Positions 11,997-21,277 of a DNA stretch of 64,000 nt are shown piece by piece (position 1 is the stretch's first letter; every line of letters begins with the position of its first letter). Origin of the DNA: Guyanagaster necrorhizus (taxonomy: Eukaryota > Basidiomycota > Agaricomycetes > Agaricales > Physalacriaceae). The stretch covers positions 1 through 64,000 of the forward strand of contig NW_025064961.1 of the NCBI RefSeq assembly GCF_019112545.1. Reading direction: 5' to 3'. A program made the translations under genes and the position numbers. Below the pieces are notes generated by a model. That model was given only the letters and a program-made list of their open reading frames with translations, had not been told where the DNA came from and did not search any database.

Positions 11997-13820
11997 ATGA
12001 CTTCGGCGTTGCCTACCATCCAAGATACGTTCGGCGCTCTCTATGTGGGAGCTATACTAGCTGCCGTGTAGGAGACATTCCTTCCTTACGAAAAACTGCC
12101 TATTCACTGATTTGATAGTTTATTCGGCATTACGAATCTACAAGCTGTCATGTACTACAAGAGATACCCCGACGATTGGTGGCTCTATCGCTATTCTGTA
12201 TGTCGTTATTCCTTTTGGTTTGTTTCACACTAAACCCAATGAGACAGGTAGGGATGCTTTGGTTCGCTCATTCATTCGCCTATCGGGGGGGTGGCGACTA
12301 ACCTGTGACAGGATCCTCGATACTCTACATGTCGCTTTGAGCACATATGCCCTATATGTCTTTCTGATTGATATGTACGGGGATTTACTCCGCGCCCTAG
12401 AAACTACTGTGCGGTGAGTTCTCGAGCAGATGCACGACGTTGAACTAATTGAAGATTCGTTGTTGCAGGAGCATGCAGGTGATTTTCTTGATTTTCGATA
12501 ATGAACCTACCTAACGGTATACTCAGTTGCAGTTGTCTGTCAATGTGTGTTATCATAGTGTATTGGCGCTTTTTTAAAATTTCAACGCTGTTCCTCCTAG
12601 GACATGCTCGTCGTATTCGTTCAATGGTTCGAGGATGCCGTTACTCTGAAGTGACTAATGCAGACTTGTTGTTTTATTAGGGTATATGCTATCCGTCTAT
12701 GGAAACGTTCGTGTTTTGAGGTAGTTGTGGTTCATGTTAGCATTGCTGAATCTTTTCGTAGTGGGACGCCATTTTCACAAAATTCTCCCACGCTTTGTCG
12801 TAAGCACCCCAATAAATTCTCCCGCGTCCTACACCCGCTTATTACTAGCCAGTTTGTCACCGTGACAGCTTCGCTTGGTAGCAGTCACCTCTCTTCTCTC
12901 GATGATTTTTCTGATTCTGATTTATCCAGGTGCTGGGATATGTAAGAAATCATTGGCTCACTCGTTTTGATCGCGCTGACAGGAATCTACAGTTATAGTC
13001 TATGATATGTAAGCGAACATTTGTAGCCGTATGCACCATTTGAAATGATCCCTCGCAGTTTTCATGTCCCAAATCTCGCATCGGCCTCCATTATCAAGGT
13101 ATGTGATGTATGTACGCTGTACGGTCGGGGATACTCAAAAAAAGAATACAGAGATCGATTTACACCTATTGCTCCACAATCGCCGCGGCGGATTTCATAA
13201 TAGCCGCAATGATGTGCTATTACCTGCACAAGAGCAGAGGAGTTACAATGATCTCCTCGTATATTATTTCCTTGCCGAGACCTTTGCCTTCGGGTTGATA
13301 TACTCTTTCAGAACGTCCGCCACACTTCTCCGTCTAATGCGGCTTATTCTCATATCAGGGTTAGCTACCAGGTGAGGACATTCGCTTTGATCTTGTCCAT
13401 GTTGCATCTGAAGAAAATGGCAGTGCATGCTCTCTATTTACTCTCATCGCGGTCCGTGTATCTTTAATCGACCCTGATCCAAGATCTTACAGCTGTCTGC
13501 AGTATATCGTGTGGCCAGAGTCTCTGATCTTCCTAGGAATTCATTTCGTCCTATCTAAACGTCGGTGTATTCTATTACCTTCTGATAATGGCTAACGAAT
13601 TCATTCACAGTCTACGTCAATTCCCTGCTTGCTATGTAATTCATCTTCTCAAGATGTTTACCTGAAACTTACCTTTGCTAGGCTGAATTACCGGCGCGAA
13701 CACAAATCGAACAAGGCAAAGTCAGACTATGAAGTCAATTCAACCCTCCGGATCGCACCTCAGAGTTCCCAAGCAACTCCAGAAGAATCCGTATGTTCAA
13801 AAGCCTCGTTACGGAGTTAA
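11997..13820 (+). CDS. DUF6534-like multi-pass membrane protein, copy D
   Basis: Exon 1 (11997-12067, 71 nt) reads MTSALPTIQDTFGALYVGAI, and exon 2 (12119-12197, 79 nt) carries LFGITNLQAVMYYKRYP and DDWWLYRYS. Both lengths and phases match copy A or C exactly. Then follow VGMLW, ILDTLHVALSTYALYVFLI, SMQ, LQLSVN, DMLVVFVQ, VYAIRLWK, LGRHFHKILPRFV, FVTVTASLGAGI, VYDIFHVPNLASASIIK, an exon with IIAAMMCYYLHKSR (about 13.2 kb), TSATLLRLMRLILISGLATR (about 13.33 kb), LIFLGIHFVLSKR (about 13.53 kb), VYVNSLLAM (about 13.62 kb) and a polar C-terminal exon starting LNYRREHKSNK that ends at 13820. Its tail shares RIAP(Q/H)SS with copy A. In-phase GT-AG joins exist at every step I tested. Topology is inferred from hydrophobic runs, and function is unknown. 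Confidence 0.65.
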
Positions 13821-15746
13821 ATTCTTAACTAGTGTTTCGTTCAGAATATTGGCTTCCAGAGCTTTGGCATTCCACTGAATTCACTCACTGAGAGTCAGGG
13901 CGATCATCATTCTTTGGATGACAAGGTGGATCGTTCAAAGGTATCTCTGAGCGCCCCATTGTGAATTCTGAGAAAAAATCCGTTTTGTACTGTATATCTA
14001 TTGAATTAGCTATAATGTGATACAACACAGAAAAATTAATTACGGACGAGATGCCTTCCTCAAAAGCGAGGTGTTCCAAGTGCTGGTCTCTAAACTGGTG
14101 GTGAGATGAGTTCCCGGGTCCCCCAATTGCGTCCTCCTGGAACCACTTCACTTGGCTATCTAGTAGCCGAAGGTCTGCTGCATACTGTACCTCTCCAACT
14201 CCGCATTCTGATATTTGGATTAACAAGACCGACTCGAAACGTCCTAGGCTATCATGCCTCCACAGTAAGCTTTCAATGACCTAGCCTTTGCACTGCTGCA
14301 CCGACGGCTGTAGATAATTAGGTATAGCATAAATTCAGTAGTCCGAGATCGATATGCCCTTCACAATGTTTCGCTTTTCTCAATACAAAATCGAGACAGG
14401 AAACGAAAACATCGGCGAAGCGAAGTGCCGCCCAAGCACCGAGGCTCGTCGAAAAGCGGAAAAAAATTCAATTCGCCTTTCCCCTCGCAAACCACCACTA
14501 CTGCCCACGAGGACGACTGCTCGACAATGAAGGAACTATGGGGACATAGCATCCTTGTATTTTGCTACCCTCGTAATAATAACTGTGGCAGCTGCTGCTG
14601 CTGAGCTCCCAGCAATGGAATATATCAGGGTGTGCATTTTCCGGGGTCGTTAAAGGGCTTTCCTCATGATTTCTGTGTCTCTCAGCTACATAATCAGTGA
14701 GATCAAGGCTTATAATTTACCCCAAGATCGAGGAATTTCGATTCACTTGGGATCCGGAAACACACACTCTCTCACAACGGTAAGCCCCTTGTCGAAAAGA
14801 ACCTCCTCCGGATGTTGCTTATCAGTATTTTGTAGTGTCCTACACGATCAAAAGAAATAGATATAAAGTATATTATCTGAGTGTAGTGCGCATCTCATGC
14901 TTTCCGTCGACACTGAATTCTCAGCCAAAGATGCTACCGTTTTTGGTACGTTCCGTTCTTAACTCAAATTTCATTATTTAGTTGCCAATAGCCAAAATGG
15001 AAGGAGACCGAGTGCACAAGGCTGATTATATTGGTACCAGCAGGGTATGTGGTATCAAAAAGTACACTTGGACCTGAGATTGACCAGGTGTTCAATGCCG
15101 GAGATGGAATATTAACGATCCTACATCAAAGGAGTTGGCTGCGCTTGTGGCTTCTTTGTTGCATTTATAATCTATGGTATGATGAATCATGATTTTCTAA
15201 TTAGCTCTGTCTGAAGAGGCTTCAATGTCATTTAGTTGACTTCTAACAGGATCTGTTGATGGTGAAAAGATCCTGAAGAATTGATGATGGCCACAACTCC
15301 TTTAGTTGAAAACACCTTCTTGCCAGTGGTATGAGGCCCTTAGCTGACAGTTCTACAACCAGTCTAAAAGGCTGAATTGACTATTAGACATGGGTTGGCA
15401 GAGTGTGTTGCCCTCATGTCCAGTGTTCTTACCCTAGGGTTGCTGCAGCACCTTCATTATGTCACCCACCAGCACCTTAGCAGATTTACACAGATTCCTG
15501 TCTTTGGATGTACATTCTGACCTTAATCAAATTGTTATTTTACTTAATTATTTTTCCCCAGTCTGGCATCATCATTAAATTTCATAACTATCAAATGCCT
15601 GGACCCTGAGGGGTAGATTCAGTGTAAACACTCATTGATGTATAGTCTGCATAAAATCATTCAGAATTTCCATGACTTATTCAGACCTGCCCAAAGATGA
15701 TTACCAAAATGAATTCAAATTTTTCAAACATGATCATACAACAATT
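13821..15746. other. Intergenic; CpG content falls sharply after about 15.0 kb
   Basis: From 13.8 to about 15.0 kb the sequence keeps ordinary CpG and holds only short frames, including a basic plus-strand one at about 14353-14529 that I do not recognise. From about 15.0 kb CpG becomes rare, as in the transposon array and the interrupted gene. This right-hand part is the 3' flank of that gene. No other coding sequence was recognised. Confidence 0.4.
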
Positions 15747-15869
15747 TTAGTCTTCCCAAACTGACATTGGCTCAGAGTGTACAGCAGGAAAAAGCTTCAC
15801 ATCACAGAATAGTTGACCTCTTGGCTTTGAGACATATGAGTGAGATAGATGACAAGAAGGTTCTGGAGT
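15747..15869 (-). pseudogene. 3' terminal exon of membrane-protein gene interrupted by element e1
   Basis: On the minus strand this piece reads on from the other half across the e1 target-site duplication. DICAHPPLTP at the right-hand edge of e1 joins in frame to EPSCHLSHSYVSKPRGQLF here and runs to a TAA at 15747-15749 after MSVWED. The junction is exact when one copy of the 5-bp duplication is removed, so the reading frame predates the insertion. This is the cytoplasmic or luminal tail of a membrane protein I cannot name. The rest of the gene is at 41960 and beyond, so the gene is inactivated unless another copy exists. Confidence 0.65.
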
Positions 15870-16326
15870 TGTTAGACTCAAGTGTCACATGAGCAGATAC
15901 ATGTGATAAACAGGCATCACCTCACACTTCAGGTGATCAACTGAGTTCACTGAATGCATATTCTGTCTGGTGTGTCACAAGGCCTAGGATTGGCTCTAGT
16001 ATAGAATGAGATAGAATAAACTTTAGCTTGAAGCTGGGGATTCCAGTGAGAGCGAGCCTCTTAAATACTGTACATGTCCTGTTCTAAATATACTACTACT
16101 AATTGTGCATCATTGAGTCTCTTGTGCCCATTGTCCTTGAGTATCACTACTGTACATAATTGAATGATTATGCATCATTGAGCAATGCTGTTGCATCAAA
16201 AGACAATGATGAACTTGGTCTGTTGTGATGATTGAGCCATGTCCCATGGTCTTAAGCACCTGTGTTAGCACTCTGACTAAGCATAAATAGGGGTTAAAAC
16301 AGGAAAAGAATGAGAAAATCATAACA
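15870..16326 (-). repeat. e1 3' LTR
   Basis: This 457-bp LTR begins TGTTAGAC and ends ATAACA on the plus strand. It contains a TATA-like CTTAAATA (16060-16067, read on the minus strand) about 30 nt upstream of the 13-mer at 16023-16035. The adjacent inner sequence (16327-16345), read on the minus strand, is a purine-rich tract AAAGAGGGGGTAA typical of a polypurine tract. Confidence 0.85.
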
Positions 16327-16359
16327 TTACCCCCTCTTTAAGACCATTGTCCTGATAGC

Positions 16360-16909
16360 TTAATTAAGGGATAATTTGTAGTCCTGTATGGCATCATTGG
16401 CATCCATCAGCTTTTCATTGACCCACTGGTTAGATTCAGGGCTGTAGCCCTTCCAGCTCATGAGGTAATCCATGGTAGTTGTCATACTACCACTCCTTGC
16501 CCTGATTTTTCATAGTTTGTGGTTTAGAATTTGATCAATTTTATAGTGTTCTTTGTCATTGATTAGGTTGGGAGGTGGCAGTGGTGGACATTCTTGATTG
16601 GAAAATGCTGAGGCAATGTATGGGGTTAATAATGCCTCATTAAAGACTTTATGGACTTTCCATGTGGCTGGTAGCTTGAGCTTGTAAGCACCAGCCCTGA
16701 CTTTGAAGATTATTGAGAAGGGGCCAGTGCACTTGTTGGCTAATTTGCATTTTGGCCACAGGAGATGGAGGTTGCTTGTATCAAGCCAAACCTTGCCATT
16801 GGTGGCATATGTGTGTGCTGGACAGCAATGTTTATCGTATTGTCATGCCATAGCAACTGCAGCCTGCTCAAGGGCAGTTTTAGTTTCTGAGTGGATTTTT
16901 GCCATGGTA
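16360..16909 (-). pseudogene. e1 Pol C-terminal part (integrase end and chromodomain)
   Basis: Minus-strand remnant of the integrase C-terminal and chromodomain section. It is equivalent to e2 17385-17950 and ends at a stop at 16360-16362 after a conserved DYKLSLN end. It is separated from the rest of e1 integrase by the e2 insertion: sense KIHSETKTALE on this side joins across the e2 duplication ATGGC to sequence right of 24893. The frame contains lesions. Confidence 0.65.
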
Positions 16910-16914
16910 ATGGC

Positions 16915-17351
16915 TGTTAGGCCCAAGCATCACATGTACAAATCCACATGGTAAATGGGTGTCCCTTCACACTTCGAGGGATCAGCCAAGTCCACTTGAT
17001 TGTGTAATCTGTATAGAGTGACTCAAGGTCAAGTATTGACTCAAGGTAGAATGGTGAATATAAACTTTAGCTCGAAGCTGGGGTATCTCAGCAAGAGCGA
17101 TGAGTCTTAAATACTGTATAAGTTGTGCTAATAATACTACCACTAATTGTGTCTGTCTGTGTCCATGGTGCTCAATTGTGCTTGGTTGTTGTTGTCATAC
17201 ATAAAAGGATGCTTGTGGGTCATTGAGCATGATTGTCTAGGTTGACTGATGGGTGGTTAGTTATGACAACTAAGCCTTCCCACCATCTTGTGCCTCCTGA
17301 CTAAGCATAAATAGGGGTAAAAACCATAGTGGAAAGGGGAAAATCATAACA
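16915..17351 (-). repeat. e2 3' LTR (437 bp)
   Basis: Starts TGTTAGGC and ends ATAACA. It is 18 bp longer than its partner because the block GACTCAAGGTCAAGTATT precedes a second GACTCAAGGT (about 17030-17065). The following inner sequence is the complement of a purine-rich tract. Confidence 0.85.
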
Positions 17352-17384
17352 TTACCCCCTCCTTAAGACCATCATCCCAATGGC

Positions 17385-20300
17385 TTAATTTAGAGATAAT
17401 TCATAGTCGTGTATGGCATCGTCTGCTGACATTTGTTTTTCATTTACCCACTGGTTAGATTCAGGGCCATACCCTTTCCAGCTGACCAGGTAATCCACCA
17501 TTGTTGTCATCCCCCTGCCCTTTGCCTTGACTTTTCAGAGCTTGTGGTTAAGGACTTGGTCGATTTTGTAATGCTTCTCATCATCAATTAAGTCTGGTGG
17601 GGGTGGTGGTGGGCATCCCTGGTTGGGGAAAGCAGGGGCGATGTATGGGGAGAGGAGGCTTTCATTGAAAACATCATGAACCTTCCAACTGAGTGGCAGG
17701 TGGAGTTTGTAGGCACTTTCCCCAAGTTTTGAGATAATAGGGAAGGGGCCCATGCATTTGTCGGCCAGCTTCTTTTTGGGCTGTGGCAGGTGCAGGTTCA
17801 TTGTGTCCAACCAAACCTTCTCATTTATTGCATATACATGAGCTGGCCACTGGTGCTTGTCATATTGGCTTTTCATTGTTGCTGCAGCTTTTTCAAGAGC
17901 GGTTTTGGTTTCTGCATGGATTTTGGTCATGTCAGTGGTGAAGTCTGTTGATGTGGGCATAGTGGTTTGGTGGCATGTGGATTGGGGGACATTAGGATGT
18001 CATCCATGATTGATGAAGAATGGGGTTTGCCCTGTAGCCGAGTGGACCTAATTGTTATGCTGGAATGCTGCAAGCACCAACCATTCAACCCAGTCATCTT
18101 GTCGATAGTTAATAAAGAGGTGTAGATATTTTTCAATCTCTTGGTTTGCCTGTTCCATTTGCCTATCGGTTTGTGGATGGTATGTGGTAGAGGCATTCCA
18201 CCTTATGTTTAGTAATTTGTATAAGTCATCAAGAAACTTGGATACAAATTGTGGTCCCCTGTCAGAGATGACTACTTGAGGCATTTTGTGTTTGGCATAT
18301 ACCTCATCCTGCAGGATTTTTGTCCACTCTTCCGAGGTTAATTCTGTTAAGCACATGATCGGTATGATGGCTTTAGAGAATCGATCAACAATGACAAGGA
18401 TGGCATCATATCCATTGCATTTGGGTAATCCGGTAACTATATTGACTGAAATGTGGGTCTATGGGGCTGATGGGATCTCATTTGGGTGGAGGAGTGCTGC
18501 ATGTGGTTGTGTTGAAGCCTTCCCCCTCTGGCAAACTTCGCATACTTTGACGTATGTCATGATGTTGTTCCCCATTTTGGGCCACCAGTACTCTTGTAAA
18601 ACAAGTTCTTTGGTTTTGGCAATGTCTGGGTGTCCTGCTGTTGCATGATCATGGCAGGTGGCTATGATCTCCCCTCTTAGTCCTTGATCCCTTGGGATAT
18701 AAATCCTTCCATTGTAATGGATCATCCCCTCTTCCTTTCACATTCCTCTTTCATGGTTGAGGGAAGGTGCGATTCTCTGATCCCACTTGTGAGTGTCTTG
18801 AGTCACACTTTTGATCCACTCATGAATTTCTTCTTCCATGGGCATTATCATGGCTCAGAAATGCTCAGGCCGAAGGATGGTGACTCCCATATTATTGTTC
18901 CCTCCTTGATCATGGTCAGCATGTCAGGACAGGAGATCAGCTTTTTTGTTTGCTGCTCCTGCTTTGTGATGTAGTGTATACTGGTATTGCATAAGCTCCA
19001 TGACCCACTGGGCCTGTCGTCAGTTCAATTTCTGTGGCTGTTGGAAGTATCTGAGATTCTGGTGGTTGGTCCAGATCTCAAAAACTTCAGAGGCTCCGAT
19101 CAGGTAATGTCGCCATTCTTTGAGGGCGAGCATTATTGCCAGTAGCTCCTTGTCATAAATTTCATAGTTCCTCTCTGTCGTGGTCAATGCTTTTGAGAGG
19201 AATGCGACTGACTGCCATTTCCCTTCCTGCTCTTGAGATAGTACTGCTCCAATTGCTCCCTCACTGGAGTCAGCCTCTACTTGGAATTTCTCTTCCTGGG
19301 ATGGTATGGCAAGGACAATGTCCTCAGCCAATCACCATTTTAGATCAGCAAATGCAAGACATTGGGAATTTCCCCACCTCCATAGGGCATTACCAGTAAG
19401 TTGGGTCATAGGTCAGACAATCTTGCTATAGTTGTGGATGAATCGTTGATAGAAGTTGGTGAACCCAAGGAACAATTGCAACTCCTTCTTCTTCGTCGGC
19501 TCTAGCCATTCAACCACCCCTGCAACCTTGACTGGGTCCATCTGGATACTCCCCTTGCTGATGATTACTCTGAGATATTCTGTCTCTGTTACTTTGAATT
19601 CGCACTTTTCAGCTTTGAGGAACAGCTTGTGCTTTCTCATTAGGGCAAGCACTTGCCAGACCAAATCCCAATGTTCCTTCCTGGTTCTGGACATGATTAG
19701 GATGTCATTGAGATAGATCATGACTTTTCCTGTGGTGATGAGATCTTTAAATATATCATTCATCATCCACTGGAATGTGGCCAGGGAATTGGTCAGCCTG
19801 AAGAACATAACAGTGGGTTCAAATAGATCCCAATTGGTCTGGAATGCAGCCTTCCACTCATCCTCTTCCTTGATTCGAATGTTGTTATACCTCCATCTGA
19901 TGTCAAGCTTGGTGTAGTATTTGGTGCCATGGAGCTTGTCCATTAGTTCTGAGATCAGGGGTAAGGGATATCAATTCTTGATCATCATTTCATTCAACTT
20001 CCAGTAATCTTGAACTGGTTGGAGTTTCCCATCTTTCTTCTTTATGAAGAAGAATGGAGATGCCATCGGGGACTTGAAAGGCCAAATACACTCACTGGAC
20101 AGGTTTTTGTTGAGGAACTTGTTGAGTTCCTGCTGTTTTTGATTGCCGAGGGGGTAGGTTTTGCAGTCCAGGTTGGCATTAGCATTGGGAATTAGTTCTA
20201 TGGCATGGTCCCAGGGCTTCGGACTCAGGAGTTTGTCAAAGCTTTCCTTCTCGAAGAGGTCTTGGTAGTCTCAGGCCCATTCTGGCACCATTTCTTCAAA

Positions 20301-20840
20301 CATCCTTTCCGCCTTTCCTTCATTGGCCTTAGCCACCAAGTCATTGGCATGGTGGATGGCTTGGATATGGATCTCCCTCTGTAGGTCCATGGCTAATATG
20401 GTTTCTCCATCTTCCATTTCTTCATCCCACCTATCCTCTGGATCTTCATCTGGTAGCTCGAATGGAATTTTCCTACAACAGCATTGGGCAAAGATGATCC
20501 ACCCAGTCTTCCAATTGATGAGCGGATTATGCCATATTAGCCAGTCATATCCCAGGAACAGCTCCTTTGTTCCAAGATTCATTACAGCTAGGTTGATTCA
20601 TTCAGAGTGATCTCCGATAGTCATGCGGAGTTCAACAAACTCAGTGATTGAGCCAGCCTGGTTCTTGGTCCCATCGGCATTATATACCAGGATGGAAGCC
20701 ATGGTGGATCGAGTTGGGAGTTTGTTTTGGAGTACAAAGGCACAATTTATCGAACTCCCAGTGCATCCACTGTCGATTAAAGTGGTTACCAAGTATGTAG
20801 ATCTGGTGGTCAAAGTTTCGATCTGAGCCTTTGCCATCAG
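17385..20840 (-). pseudogene. e2 Pol: protease, RT, RNase H, integrase, chromodomain
   Basis: Sense order: retropepsin LVTTLIDSGCTGSS (about 20.74-20.80 kb), RT (19413-20270) with FFRLTNSLATFQ and the catalytic motif YLND where YLDD is expected, RNase H (19020-19331) with VLSQEQ and NYEIYDKELLAIM, and integrase zinc-binding segment (18459-18725, CHDHATAGHPDIAKTKELVL). The DDE core has VVISDRGPQFVSKFLDDLYK (18048-18356). The C-terminal part has LADKCMGPFPIISKLGESAY and a chromodomain with YLVSWKGYGPESNQWV, ending at 17385-17387. Stops split it at several sites, including TGA within KN*YPLPLI, LN*RQA and KL*KVKAKG. The first two fit CGA to TGA at an Arg. The chromodomain would be expected to direct integration to chromatin marks. 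Confidence 0.75.
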
Positions 20841-21277
20841 ATCCCTTCCAGGAGTCTTGGCTTGTCAGATGAATTTGCAGGGTCTCTTTAGCTCATCAAG
20901 CCATTCGAGTGCCTTGCTTCACAGGGCATCCTTTAGTCCTGCAATTGCTTTGTCCATTGCCTCTTCTACCTGGGTCCAGTGTACCCATCCCTTAAGCGCA
21001 GCTTTGGCCACACTGCTGTTTACTGCTTCCTTGATGGCTCTCCAGATCCATTCCATATCGAATGGTCTGAGCCAATTTGGGGGGCCCTCTGCCCCTTTTC
21101 AGCCTGTAGGTGTTTGAGTTTTTTCTTGCGATTCTGCAGTGAGCATGGTAACAGGCTGGGGTATATTCAAATGCATTTGTAGTGGTAACATCGATGTAGC
21201 TACAGAAGTATCATAAGTCTGACTAGTGGGCAAGATAGGCACACCATGGAAGTCCTCAGCTGATCCAGTGAAATTGC

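Noticed and set aside
14585..14612. GCTGCTGCTG microsatellite
   Set aside because: Only a few units; ordinary low-complexity sequence.
16327..16345. Rho-independent-type terminator at the C-rich run
   Set aside because: It is the complement of the element polypurine tract next to the LTR, a retrotransposon feature.
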